DNA of 64,000 nucleotides from Terriglobales bacterium (GTDB lineage: Bacteria > Acidobacteriota > Terriglobia > Terriglobales > Acidobacteriaceae). The translations under genes and the position numbers were made by a program. The notes under the pieces were generated by a model. The model ran no database searches. It saw only the letters and a program-made list of their open reading frames with translations, and was not told the origin of the DNA. The DNA is taken from contig JAICWP010000011.1 of assembly GCA_025934735.1 (NCBI GenBank), positions 115,429 through 179,428 of the forward strand. Reading direction: 5' to 3'. Shown here in pieces: positions 1 to 8,599 of this stretch. Within the stretch, counting starts at the first letter, position 1. Every line of letters starts with the position of its first letter.

Positions 1-1326
1 GAGGTTGGCGCGGTAGCTCTCGTCGCGCGGGCTGAGCTGGACCGCCGCAGTCAGGTTCCTGACCGCCAACTGCAGGTCTCCGCTCTGCATGTAGGCCAGG
101 CCCAGCAGGTTGTAAGCGTCGGCAAACTGCGGATTCAGGCGGATGGCGTCCTTCAGGTCGCTTTTGCTGGCTTCCAGTTCTTCCGGCGTCAGCTTTTCGC
201 CGCTGCGATGTCGTAATACGGCGGAGTAGTAGTGCACCCAGGGATCGGCGTAGTTGAGCTTGGCCGCCCGCTCGAAGTATTCGCCGGCGTTGTCGAGATC
301 GTCTTTTTGCAAATAGGCGTAACCCAGGCTGCGCAGGGCCAGCGCGTTGTCGGGGTGCTGCTGCAGCAAGCTTTCCAGCGCCTGCATGCCATGTTGCTGG
401 TGATCCTGCATGTGCACGTCCAGGTCGGCGAGCATGGCTTCTGCGTCAACCGGAGGAATTCTGTCGTCCGTGTAGGTGTTCATCCTGGTCACGTCCACCG
501 GCAGCTTGAGAGTGCGATACACGGCCTGCGGCGATTGATAGTATTTCTTCACCTGCTGTTCGAGCTGCTGCGGACTTACACCGAACGCCTGCCGCACCGC
601 CTCCTCCACCGGAACGCGCTGGCTTTCAACCAGGCCGAAATATTGGCCGGCCGCGGGCAGCTTCTGCATGTCAAACAGGTAATGCACCACCACCCACGAT
701 TCGGCGTAGAACAGCGAGCGCCGGTCCCTCAGGTTGTAAGTCTTGGAATCCGGCTGCACCTGCAGAAGTTCGGCCAGCGGGATCCACTGGGCACGGCGCA
801 GCACGTCCAGATAGCCGGCGGGCGGCTTGCCGATCTCCACCGAATCGCGCAGCACGTTGATGGTGGAGTAGTAGTCGGCAAATCCTTCGTCAAACCAGAG
901 AGGCGTGGGCGGATAGTTGCCGTCGAGCAGCACGTGCGCGTACTCGTGGAGCACGGTCTGCCAGCTGTTGCCGGCTGAAAGATCAAGCACCACAAAATCG
1001 CGGTCCGGCCGGGCCAGAAAAAATCCGTTCAGGTCCACCGCCTTGCCCTGGTAAACCGGCACATGGGCCTGCATTTCCTGGCTGTTGCGGAAGGCGATGA
1101 TGGTCAGCGGAACCGGGAGGCTCACTTCGCTGCGCAGAATCAGCTCTCCGAAAACCGCGCGCATCTGCTCGAAGCGCAGCGCCACCTGCCGCCCCCGGTC
1201 ACCCCCCGCGTCCGTATTCACCACAAAATGGCCGGAGCGCACCTGGGTCCAGTTGTCGGCACGCGCGCCCAGGCACAGCAGAGCGCTGCAGGCGAGCAGC
1301 AGAAAGTAGAAACGCGGACGGTGCAT
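1..1326 (-). CDS. TPR protein with peptidase MA-like (HExxH) domain, 3' end cut by window edge
   Basis: The frame is open from an ATG at 1326 to the left edge, giving at least 442 residues with no stop, so the C-terminus is missing. The N-terminus is a signal peptide (MHRPRFYFLLLACSALLC), so the protein is probably exported. Residues 127-131 read HEYAH, an HExxH zinc-metallopeptidase motif, followed about 20 residues later by WFDEGFADYYS, which supplies the downstream Glu typical of gluzincin or DUF1570-like domains. The part encoded by about 1-450 reads as tetratricopeptide repeats (for example NLLGLAYMQSGDLQLAVRNL). Acidobacteria often carry such secreted peptidase-MA/TPR proteins; the substrate is unknown. 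Peptidase activity is inferred from the motif only. Confidence 0.85.
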   Translation of the reverse strand, partial: MHRPRFYFLLLACSALLCLGARADNWTQVRSGHFVVNTDAGGDRGRQVALRFEQMRAVFGELILRSEVSLPVPLTIIAFRNSQEMQAHVPVYQGKAVDLNGFFLARPDRDFVVLDLSAGNSWQTVLHEYAHVLLDGNYPPTPLWFDEGFADYYSTINVLRDSVEIGKPPAGYLDVLRRAQWIPLAELLQVQPDSKTYNLRDRRSLFYAESWVVVHYLFDMQKLPAAGQYFGLVESQRVPVEEAVRQAFGVSPQQLEQQVKKYYQSPQAVYRTLKLPVDVTRMNTYTDDRIPPVDAEAMLADLDVHMQDHQQHGMQALESLLQQHPDNALALRSLGYAYLQKDDLDNAGEYFERAAKLNYADPWVHYYSAVLRHRSGEKLTPEELEASKSDLKDAIRLNPQFADAYNLLGLAYMQSGDLQLAVRNLTAAVQLSPRDESYRANL

Positions 1327-1524
1327 CCCAGATCCCGAAGAGCAGAATTCGCTGACAGAGTTCGCTAACTAAGATGCTAGCACTTCAGCTTGCCGACTGC
1401 CGCGGGACAGCTTCTTGGGAAATCTGGCGGCGAGGCTATTCCAGGTACGGGAGAGAGGTAATCCTCCCGCCAGACCGGCGCAGGGATCCCTGCCACGTAT
1501 GCATATCAGTTCCAGGTCTGCGAT

Positions 1525-1887
1525 TTATTCAACGATTTTAGCGCACTTCTCCGTATCCAGAATCAACGGGATTCGCATCGGGACGCCTGCACCATCTGCC
1601 GTCCGCACTTGCCTGACAGCGGGTTTCCAACAAGGCGTGTCGGATGGTGCCGCAGCTATAACTGCATAGTCGCCCGGTTTCACATCGAACTGGAACCCGC
1701 CATCCAATCCTACCTGTATCTTCTGCGTATCCAGCGTAGCCAAATCGACGAGGAGAACCCTCGCTCCTGACAGTGACGCCCCCGTCGAGTCAGTTATGAC
1801 GCCAGTGAGTCGCATATGGGCGACCTGGCCGGTGGTACTACCAAGAAGCGTGAAGACCAGCAAAATGACTGATCTGACCTTTGCCAC
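1525..1887 (-). CDS. Secreted carboxypeptidase-regulatory-like (CarboxypepD_reg) domain protein
   Basis: A 120-residue protein starting at GTG 1887, with GGAGGG about 9 nt upstream on the minus strand. Residues 1-20 form a signal peptide. The body (LTGVITDSTGASLSGARVLL, then DGGFQFDVKPGDYAV) matches the beta-sandwich carboxypeptidase regulatory-like fold, which many acidobacterial surface proteins carry as a stand-alone domain or as the N-terminus of TonB-dependent proteins. No catalytic residues are present, so a structural or binding role is likely. It is monocistronic. The low-GC spacer to its right separates it from an opposite-strand gene. Confidence 0.75.
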   Translation of the reverse strand: MAKVRSVILLVFTLLGSTTGQVAHMRLTGVITDSTGASLSGARVLLVDLATLDTQKIQVGLDGGFQFDVKPGDYAVIAAAPSDTPCWKPAVRQVRTADGAGVPMRIPLILDTEKCAKIVE

Positions 1888-2341
1888 AGAAGTACACCCT
1901 CCGTTCCTGATATGGGGCCCCGATCACCCTCGGCGCAGCCCTACCCAGCCGACATTCCAACCAATCCACACCTGTTGTCCGGCCATATGGGTATCCCAAC
2001 CCCTCAGGTTCTATCGGTGTTGTCAGGCGGGTGGCCCACCTGCTCGCGTCTGGCGCTGGAGTATATCTCATAAATGGAACAGGCAACGCACGACAATCAA
2101 ACATCACAATGAGAAGTGAGCGTTATCACTGACAGGTAGGACACGATAGGCTGAGCATAATCCAATCCTGTAAACGCATATAGCTCATGAAACCGCTCAA
2201 CCTCCAGCTACAGGATGCAACCGGGACAACTATTTAGGCTCGTCATTCTTAAGCCTTCTCCCGATCAGACACCGGAAACACCTATAAAACACCAGGGGAA
2301 TCGGGCATCGCTGTCGTACTGGAGCGTTGAGGAGGTCATGT
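1888..2341. other. Intergenic region, lower GC
   Basis: This spacer between divergent genes has no frame with a convincing start, ribosome site and protein-like composition. It is visibly richer in A+T than the flanking DNA. Promoters for both neighbours must lie here, but I could not assign a -35/-10 pair with confidence. Confidence 0.5.
2329..2336 (+). promoter_or_regulatory. Strong Shine-Dalgarno that fixes the start at ATG 2342
   Basis: GAGGAGGT lies 5 nt before ATG 2342. A TTG at 2327 in the same frame overlaps this site, so it is unlikely to be the true start. Confidence 0.75.
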
Positions 2342-3388
2342 ATGCATAAAATAACGTGGTGTTGTCTCATTGCGGTAATAGCCACAGCCTGCCCGGCACT
2401 CGCTCAGCAAACGAACTCGACCAACGATATGAGACCGTTAACCGTCACTGATAGTATGTGGATAAACTCGCATGCTGGTGATTCGATGCTGCTTCCGTTG
2501 AAATGTGACTCCGACGGAAATATTTACGTCACTTTTTACCACTCCAAAAATCCAGCTCACGAGCCAATCTATAAGTTTGACGGTCGTGGAGAACAGAAGG
2601 CAACATTTTCAGTCTCCTCAGACACAGAATTTACCGCACGGGGAACTGGTGGGGTGGAATTCACACTCGGCAAAGATGGCGAGGTCTACCAGCTTGCCAA
2701 AGGTGGAAAGAACTTTGAGAGCTACATCCTTGCCTATGACAAGAATGGCACGATAAAGTCGAAAATAAAACTTACTCCCGATTTTTCTGTCAATCGGTTC
2801 GGTGTGTTCGACTCGGGAGAATTTCTCGTTACGGGGACGCCACGGGAGACCGATCAGAACCTAAGCCCCCACGCGATCTTCACTGGCATTTTTGACACTA
2901 GCGGTAAGCTCGTGAGGAAGTTGGTTATGCCTGAAGACAGCGAGTACGAAAAAAAGGCCGAGCGCGGCGACAGTGAGTTCTTTGATCGCGAAAGGGGAGG
3001 GGGTGGAAACCTGGCGGTGGAAGGGGGGTCGGTTGTGCGTGCTTCGGACGGGAACTTATATCTGGTTCGCGCAACCACTCCTGCTAAGGTGTACGTTATA
3101 TCGCCGGGTGGTGAGGTGGTCCGAACGTTTGAGATCGCGTCTGATCTTCCACGTAAAACAATAGGTACTGTCGTTGCAAACAATGGCAAACTGGCATTTC
3201 AATTCCTGGGGGATAGCGATGACACAAGATCAATAATTGAACTTGTCACCCTCGCGGGCGAAAAATATGCTACCTACGATTCGAGCAAACTCGGTATAGC
3301 GCTTGCGTGCTATACAGCACCCGCCCGTTTCACATTTCTCTCGGTCAAAGATGGAAATCTTCAACTGATTGCTGCTGAGCCACATTAA
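2342..3388 (+). CDS. Hypothetical secreted protein, possible beta-propeller
   Basis: A 348-residue protein with a clear N-terminal signal peptide (HKITWCCLIAVIATACPALA, cleavage near AQQ). The rest repeats patterns such as CDSDGNIYVTFYH, GKDGEVYQLAKGG, SDGNLYLVRA and GEVVRTFEI, which resemble blades of an NHL or 6-bladed propeller, but I do not recognise a named family. Base composition is lower in GC than the neighbouring housekeeping genes, and the gene stands alone between opposite-strand genes, so horizontal acquisition is possible. The start is chosen for its strong Shine-Dalgarno and because the signal peptide begins there. Confidence 0.75.
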   Translation: MHKITWCCLIAVIATACPALAQQTNSTNDMRPLTVTDSMWINSHAGDSMLLPLKCDSDGNIYVTFYHSKNPAHEPIYKFDGRGEQKATFSVSSDTEFTARGTGGVEFTLGKDGEVYQLAKGGKNFESYILAYDKNGTIKSKIKLTPDFSVNRFGVFDSGEFLVTGTPRETDQNLSPHAIFTGIFDTSGKLVRKLVMPEDSEYEKKAERGDSEFFDRERGGGGNLAVEGGSVVRASDGNLYLVRATTPAKVYVISPGGEVVRTFEIASDLPRKTIGTVVANNGKLAFQFLGDSDDTRSIIELVTLAGEKYATYDSSKLGIALACYTAPARFTFLSVKDGNLQLIAAEPH

Positions 3389-3665
3389 GCAGCTTGGTAC
3401 AAGGACCCGCACTGCATGACGCACGTGCGGGTTCCTATTCGTCCACATGTATGCAGACCATTGGTGCGATAAGCTTTGCCGCTTAAACCCGCGCAGGTCC
3501 ACACATTTTCAAGCGGTAGTTGGCGAACCCAATGTAGCGGAGCACGCAGAGCCGCTTCAGTTGGAACGAGATGCTCGGGACCGTCCAGGTTGTGGATGAA
3601 AGCATCGGCCACGAGAGGCGGGTGCAGCTCGGAATGCATTCGCAAGGGCGAAAAACTCCGTTCTG
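3389..3665. other. Intergenic region with hairpin; no gene supported
   Basis: A hairpin (3402-3436) follows the preceding gene. Beyond it, open frames exist on both strands (for example 3385-3645 minus) but none has a good ribosome site or a recognisable protein. Spread-out codon-like periodicity might mark a decayed mobile fragment; see findings. Confidence 0.4.
3402..3436 (+). terminator. Hairpin, possible terminator of the 2342-3388 gene
   Basis: AGGACCCGCAC (3402-3412) pairs with GTGCGGGTTCCT (3425-3436), leaving a short loop. It lies 14 nt after the stop codon. There is no long T run, so intrinsic termination is only possible. Confidence 0.4.
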
Positions 3666-5009
3666 TTACGGCAGCCTTTGCGCCAGCCCGGGCAGCGTCT
3701 TCACCAGGTCGTTATAAATTACGACCACGAAGAACAGCACCAGGAACAAAAATGCCATCTGGTACACGCGTTCTTTAACGTGCAGGCTGATGTCGTGTCC
3801 CATCAGGCTCTCAATGAACAGCATCAGGATGACGCCACCGTCGAGAATCGGAATGGGGAAGAGGTTAAAAATCCCCAGGTTCAGGCTGATGGCCGCGGTC
3901 AGCTGCAGCAGGGGCGAGAGGCCCTGGCGCGCGGCTTCGCCCGAGGCGCGCGCGATGCCGATTGGTCCCTCCATCTGGCGCATGGAAACCTGGCGGCGCA
4001 CCATCTTTTGCACCAGCTCCAGAATCAGGTAGGAACTTTTCTTGTTGTCATCCCAGGATTGCCGCATGGCGGCGACAAAGGGCAGCTGCGTGACTTCGTC
4101 TGGCTCGCAGCTGATGCCGATACGCCAGCGCTTTTCGTCCTCGCTGGGAACATCCACCAGCTCCGGCTTCACCGTCAGGGTCAGCTGCTTGCCATCGCGC
4201 AAAACGGTAAACGCCGCCGGTTTTCCCTGTTCATCCTGCAACAGGTCAATGATGGCGGGGACGGAGCGCACTTCTACGCCATTGACGGCGATGATCTTAT
4301 CGCCCAGCTTCATGCCCGCTCTATCGGCCGGCAGCCCGGTTTCCAGGGAGGTTACGATGTTGGGCTGGTCCGGTACCCAGCCCGCGCTCCCATACTGGTC
4401 TGGGCCGGTAGGCTCGGGAACCACGGTTTTGGTAATGGTCTGGTTGCCCCGCTGCAGTTCCACCTTAACCGGCTGGTTGGGGCTAAGTACCATCTGAGGA
4501 ATCACTTGCTGCCAGGTGGGGTTCAGAGGTCCGTCGTCTATACGCAGAATCTTGTCGCCGGGCTGAATGCCGACCTTGGCGGCGGCCGAATCCTTCATCA
4601 CATAGCCCACCAGTGCCTGCTTATTGGCCCAGATGGGGCGCGAGAAGCTCACCATGTACACCCCGGTAAGCAGCGCCAGGGCCAGGAAAATGTTCATGAA
4701 GGGGCCGGCTATGGCGATGATGAAGCGCTGCCAGCGGGGATGGGAAAGGAACTCGCCGGGATCGCCGGTGCGCGGTTCCATGGGGTTTTCCCCCGACATG
4801 CGCACGTAACCGCCCAGGGGAATGGCGCTGATGCGGTAATCGGTATCGCCCTTGCGCCAGCCCAGCAGGCGGGTGCCAAAACCGATGGAAAACACCTCAA
4901 CCCGCACCCCAAACATCTTGGCCGTGATGTAGTGCCCGAATTCATGAATCAGGATCATGAATCCCAGCACCGCGGCTGTCGCGACCACTGCTAACAAGAA
5001 GCCGTTCAT
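3666..5009 (-). CDS. rseP: RIP metalloprotease RseP (site-2 protease)
   Basis: A 447-residue intramembrane zinc protease of the M50 family that cleaves membrane-anchored regulators such as anti-sigma factors. The first transmembrane helix carries HEFGH (residues 23-27), the zinc site. Two PDZ domains follow (around SAAAKVGIQPGDKILRIDDG and PADRAGMKLGDKIIAVNG). The C-terminal helices contain NLFPIPILDGG, which supplies the Asp ligand of the family's second motif. Length is normal. It is the last gene of a minus-strand block uppS-cdsA-dxr-rseP, a conserved order in many bacteria, and starts only 12 nt after the dxr stop. Confidence 0.96.
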   Translation of the reverse strand: MNGFLLAVVATAAVLGFMILIHEFGHYITAKMFGVRVEVFSIGFGTRLLGWRKGDTDYRISAIPLGGYVRMSGENPMEPRTGDPGEFLSHPRWQRFIIAIAGPFMNIFLALALLTGVYMVSFSRPIWANKQALVGYVMKDSAAAKVGIQPGDKILRIDDGPLNPTWQQVIPQMVLSPNQPVKVELQRGNQTITKTVVPEPTGPDQYGSAGWVPDQPNIVTSLETGLPADRAGMKLGDKIIAVNGVEVRSVPAIIDLLQDEQGKPAAFTVLRDGKQLTLTVKPELVDVPSEDEKRWRIGISCEPDEVTQLPFVAAMRQSWDDNKKSSYLILELVQKMVRRQVSMRQMEGPIGIARASGEAARQGLSPLLQLTAAISLNLGIFNLFPIPILDGGVILMLFIESLMGHDISLHVKERVYQMAFLFLVLFFVVVIYNDLVKTLPGLAQRLP

Positions 5010-5021
5010 ACGGTTAGGAAG

Positions 5022-6236
5022 CTACTCTCCGTGGTGGATTGCGGAAGCCGTCCAGGGCAATGGGGACTTGCTGCGGGACAGGTACTGCACCCGTTTCTTG
5101 GCGGCGGTGCGTGCCTCTGCGTCCGTCAATAGTATCTCATTAATAGATTCAGGTTTGCGGCTTTCAGTTTCACCAAGAACCTGCTCAATGGTCTCAGGAA
5201 TCTGATCAAAACGAATGCTGCCATCCAGAAACGCGGCCACGGCGACCTCGTCGGCAGCATTGAGGGCAATGGGCTTAGACCCGCCCTCCCGAGCTGCTTC
5301 GTAGGCCAGCCGCAGACAAGGGAACTTTTCCATATCGGGGGGTGTGAAGTCGAGGTGCCGCAGGTCCATGACCGGGAAGCGCAGGCTGGAAGCGATGCGC
5401 TCCGGGTAAGTCAGGGCGTAAAGAATAGGTAGCCGCATGTCAGTCACTGAGAATTGCGCCAGGATGCTGCCGTCCACGAACTCCACCATGGAATGGATGG
5501 TGGACTGGGGGTGGACGATGACCTTTACCCTCTCCGGCGGTACGCCGAAGAGGCGGCAGGCCTCGATGACCTCGAAACCCTTATTCATCAAGGTGGCGGA
5601 ATCAATGGTGATGCGCTGCCCCATCTTCCAGGTGGGGTGGTTGAGCGCCTGCTGCACCGTTATTGAGGCAAATGCCGAGCGCGGCGTGTTCAGGAAGGGT
5701 CCGCCCGATGCGGTGAGCCAGATGGACTCGACCTCCTCCATGCGTCCGCCGCGCAGACATTGGTGCACGGCATTGTGCTCGCTATCTATGGGAAGTAGGG
5801 GCTTATTGTGGCGCTGGGCCTCCGCGGTGAGCAGCTCGCCGGCGGCGACCATGGACTCCTTGTTCGCCAAGCCCACGCTCTTGCCCGACTTGACCGCCTC
5901 GTAAGTAGCTTCAAGGCCGGCGACGCCGACGATGGCGCTGACTACGAAATCCACCTCGGGATGGGTGGCAACCTGCACGGTTCCGGGAGAGCCGTGGGAT
6001 ACCTCGATCTCCTTTATGCCGTCGCGGCGGAGGCGGGAGCGCAGTTCGGCCGCATCGCCTTCGGTGGCCATCGACATCACGCGCGGATGCCAGCGCCGGG
6101 CCTGCTCGTAAGCGGATTCCAGGTTTTTGCCCGCTGCCAGCGTAAGTACACGAAAACGCTCAGGATAGGATTCGACGATATCGAGCGTGCTGCGCCCAAT
6201 GGAGCCGGTGGAGCCCAGGATGGCGAGGTTCTTCAT
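5022..6236 (-). CDS. dxr: 1-deoxy-D-xylulose 5-phosphate reductoisomerase
   Basis: A 404-residue NADPH-dependent enzyme that converts DXP to 2-C-methyl-D-erythritol 4-phosphate, the committed step of the MEP isoprenoid pathway, in the cytoplasm. The NADPH fold begins GSTGSIGRSTLDIV (residues 8-21). The metal and substrate region includes LANKESMVAAGE, PIDSEHNAVHQCL, LTASGGPF and KMGQRITIDSATLMNKGFE, all family hallmarks. Length is normal. It lies upstream of rseP and downstream of cdsA on the same strand, and its product pathway feeds the UppS reaction encoded in the same block. Confidence 0.97.
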   Translation of the reverse strand: MKNLAILGSTGSIGRSTLDIVESYPERFRVLTLAAGKNLESAYEQARRWHPRVMSMATEGDAAELRSRLRRDGIKEIEVSHGSPGTVQVATHPEVDFVVSAIVGVAGLEATYEAVKSGKSVGLANKESMVAAGELLTAEAQRHNKPLLPIDSEHNAVHQCLRGGRMEEVESIWLTASGGPFLNTPRSAFASITVQQALNHPTWKMGQRITIDSATLMNKGFEVIEACRLFGVPPERVKVIVHPQSTIHSMVEFVDGSILAQFSVTDMRLPILYALTYPERIASSLRFPVMDLRHLDFTPPDMEKFPCLRLAYEAAREGGSKPIALNAADEVAVAAFLDGSIRFDQIPETIEQVLGETESRKPESINEILLTDAEARTAAKKRVQYLSRSKSPLPWTASAIHHGE

Positions 6237-6408
6237 CAGCAGTTAGCAATTAGCCGTTAGCATTTGGCCGTGAAGCGTCGTCGGGAACCCTCATGCGCCT
6301 TGTCCCGGCTATTGTACGCACTGATTACTGAGTCCTGCTATGACTCCCCGGCCCAGTACAGCAGCTAGAGGGCTGAATGGTAAATGCTGACGGCTAAGTG
6401 CTGACGGC
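6237..6408. repeat. Spacer with TAGC/GCTGA-type degenerate repeats
   Basis: Contains tandem-like words such as GTTAGCAATTAGCCGTTAGC (6242-6261) and TGCTGACGGCTAAGTGCTGA (6385-6404). Similar words recur in other spacers of this window (about 8215, 11170, 13960, 14000, 41450, 44200 and 63790). There is no open frame of interest. Confidence 0.5.
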
Positions 6409-7359
6409 TTACGACAGCACCCGCAACGCGGCGTAAAACCAGATTACGGGCGCAGCCAGAAGCAGCGCGTCAATACGATCCAGCATGCCGCCGTGCCCGG
6501 GCAATAAAGTTCCGGAATCCTTCACGCCGGCGCCGCGCTTGATTAGCGATTCCACCAGATCACCCAACTGTGCGGCCACATTAATTGCCGCCGAGAGCGC
6601 CAGGATTGTGACGAGGGGCCAGGGTTGCAGGGCAAAGTAGCCGTCGCGACGCTGAATGAGGTGTGCCTGCAACAGCGCCGAACTGATCGGTTGCGCGTTG
6701 GCCAGAAACGCCCAGCCCACCACCAGGCTTCCCAGCATGGAGCCCGCTGCTCCTTCCCAGGTCTTCTTGGGGCTGACGCGCTGAGTCATCCGATGACGGC
6801 CAAAGGCCCTTCCGACAAAGTAGGCGGTGGTATCGCCCGCCCACACCACCAGCAGCACGAACACCAGCAGGATCGCTCCCGCCCACTGCTGCCGCAGTTG
6901 CACCAGAAATCCCAAGGGCAGGGCGATGTAGCCGAAAGCGAATGCGGAAGCAGCAGCGGCAGGAAGCGAGGTGCTGAAATCGTTGCGTGCCATGCCGATC
7001 ACCAAAAACACAAAAGGGGCGAGCGCCGCCGAGAAGCCCATGGTAACTATGAAGCTGGCAGTAGCGATCAGGGGTTTGCCGCTGATGGCGGTCAGCGCCA
7101 CAGACAGGAAGAGAAGCGCCACATAGACGTAGGTGGGTTTCCACAGCGGCTGGACATGGTAGTGCCGCGAGAGCTGAAGGAATTCATGCGTGGTGAGCAG
7201 CGCCACCACGGCAACCACCGCCGCGAGCAGGGGAACAGGAGCGCGCAGCACGATCACCAGTACGATGGGGATCAGCACCGCCGCGGTGGCAATGCGCTTC
7301 CACGGACCGGAGCCGCGCTCAGTGCTTGCCGTTGTTATGGGTGACGGCTCCGTTGCCAT
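6409..7359 (-). CDS. cdsA: Phosphatidate cytidylyltransferase
   Basis: An integral membrane enzyme of about 316 residues that makes CDP-diacylglycerol from phosphatidate and CTP for phospholipid synthesis. Multiple hydrophobic helices are visible. The C-terminal region carries the CDS signature LIKRGAGVKDSGTLLPGHGG then LDRID, preceded by SPKKTWEGAAGS. The frame is open to 7413, but the ATG at 7359 starts immediately before the soluble N-tail and gives a 41-nt overlap with the uppS 3' end, so I prefer it. Its position directly downstream of uppS is a common arrangement. Confidence 0.93.
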   Translation of the reverse strand: MATEPSPITTASTERGSGPWKRIATAAVLIPIVLVIVLRAPVPLLAAVVAVVALLTTHEFLQLSRHYHVQPLWKPTYVYVALLFLSVALTAISGKPLIATASFIVTMGFSAALAPFVFLVIGMARNDFSTSLPAAAASAFAFGYIALPLGFLVQLRQQWAGAILLVFVLLVVWAGDTTAYFVGRAFGRHRMTQRVSPKKTWEGAAGSMLGSLVVGWAFLANAQPISSALLQAHLIQRRDGYFALQPWPLVTILALSAAINVAAQLGDLVESLIKRGAGVKDSGTLLPGHGGMLDRIDALLLAAPVIWFYAALRVLS

Positions 7360-8143
7360 GATGAGGGTTGACCAGGCCGCCATAACGCCGCTCCCGCTTC
7401 TGGTACTCGGCAATCGCTTCGAGCAGGTGCTGGCCGCGGAAATCGGGCCACAGCGTCGGGGTCACATAGATTTCGGCGTAAGCCAGTTGCCACAGCAGAA
7501 AGTTGCTCAGGCGCATTTCGCCGCTGGTCCGGATGACCAGGTCAGGGTCAGGAAGATGGCGCGTGTACAGGTTGCGGGCGATGGAGTCCTCGTCCACGAG
7601 CAGGTGATCAATGCCGCCGTTGGACGCCGCGGCCTTCACCAGCGAATTGAAAGCGTCCACCAGTTCGCTTCGCGCGCTGTAGTTCAGCGCGAGGGTCAGG
7701 ACCATGCCGGTGTTTTTGGCGGTGGCTTCGCGCGCCCACTGCATGCGCTCCCGCACCTGCGGCGGCAACTCGTGCTGGCGTCCGATGTATTCCAGGCGAA
7801 TATTGTTGCGGTCGAGCGTGGGCACTTCCTGCTTGAGGTAGCGGCACAGCAAGGTCATGAGAAAGCCGACTTCGGTGGCCGGCCGCTTCTTCCAGTTTTC
7901 TTCCGAGAAGGCGTAGAGAGTGACCGCGGGAATACCCACGCGGGCTGCGGTTTCCACCGTGGAGCGCACAGATGCCACCCCGGCACGGTGGCCGGCGATG
8001 CGCGGCAGGTGGCGCCGATGAGCCCAGCGCCCGTTGCCGTCCATAATGATGGCGATGTGTTGAGGGAGCCTTTCCGGGTCAAGCCGCAGGTAAATTTCCG
8101 CTTCCTTGCGGTCCAGACCGGCAGGAACCTTTGCTTGCGACAA
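7319..8143 (-). CDS. uppS: Isoprenyl transferase (undecaprenyl diphosphate synthase)
   Basis: A 274-residue cis-prenyltransferase that builds the C55 carrier lipid for peptidoglycan and other envelope polymers. The catalytic Asp lies in HIAIIMDGNGRWA, followed by the HRAG substrate loop. VTLYAFSEENWKRP-like residues (here TLYAFSEENWKKRP) and the C-terminal RTSGEMRLSNFLLWQLAYAE mark the family; the usual ending W-P-D-F appears as LWPDFRGQHL. It is the first gene of the uppS-cdsA-dxr-rseP block and overlaps cdsA. Confidence 0.97.
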   Translation of the reverse strand: MSQAKVPAGLDRKEAEIYLRLDPERLPQHIAIIMDGNGRWAHRRHLPRIAGHRAGVASVRSTVETAARVGIPAVTLYAFSEENWKKRPATEVGFLMTLLCRYLKQEVPTLDRNNIRLEYIGRQHELPPQVRERMQWAREATAKNTGMVLTLALNYSARSELVDAFNSLVKAAASNGGIDHLLVDEDSIARNLYTRHLPDPDLVIRTSGEMRLSNFLLWQLAYAEIYVTPTLWPDFRGQHLLEAIAEYQKRERRYGGLVNPHHGNGAVTHNNGKH

Positions 8144-8247
8144 CGATGAAACCTCTTCTGTGTCACGAAGTTACCACACAGGTTGGCATTGCGCAATGAA
8201 CCGTAGTTGGGAGCTGGCAGTTAGCAGTCGGTAGCGCGGCCTCCGCT

Positions 8248-8511
8248 TTAGTGTGCCGTAGGCTGCACCTGTTTTTCGCCTTGAAAGGCAATTTCCAAGA
8301 TGACAAACAATGAAACCACACATAGGGCGAACATCAGGTAAAAAACCCAGTCATCCGGACCGCCATGGCCCAGCGACTCAATGCCGGTGGCACCCTCGAA
8401 CCATCCCCAGAAGGGAGCCGAAATAACCGCAGCGATAAATCCGGTAGGCAAGCCCAATACTACCGCAGCGAGAACAATGGCAGAGTGTTTGAAAATCCGG
8501 CTTGCTTTCAT
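8248..8511 (-). CDS. Small two-helix membrane protein
   Basis: An 87-residue protein from the ATG at 8509-8511. It has two hydrophobic segments (SAIVLAAVVLGLPTGFIAAV and VFYLMFALCVVSLFVILEI) separated by a polar loop with Gly and His. The frame stays open upstream to 8634, but that extension encodes spacer-like sequence. I recognise no family. It lies between uppS and the protease gene on the same strand with spacers of about 100 nt, so linkage to either is weak. Confidence 0.6.
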   Translation of the reverse strand: MKASRIFKHSAIVLAAVVLGLPTGFIAAVISAPFWGWFEGATGIESLGHGGPDDWVFYLMFALCVVSLFVILEIAFQGEKQVQPTAH

Positions 8512-8599
8512 GGCGAACGCAGTATAGCGATCACGGGTAGTTGGTAGATAGTGGTTGGTAGGTGGTAGAAGCAGCGGCAGACCAACTAGCAACTGCCAA

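Noticed and set aside
3678..4994. Long plus-strand frame opposite rseP
   Set aside because: It mirrors the rseP codon pattern, is His/Gln-rich as antisense frames in GC-rich DNA are, and matches no family.
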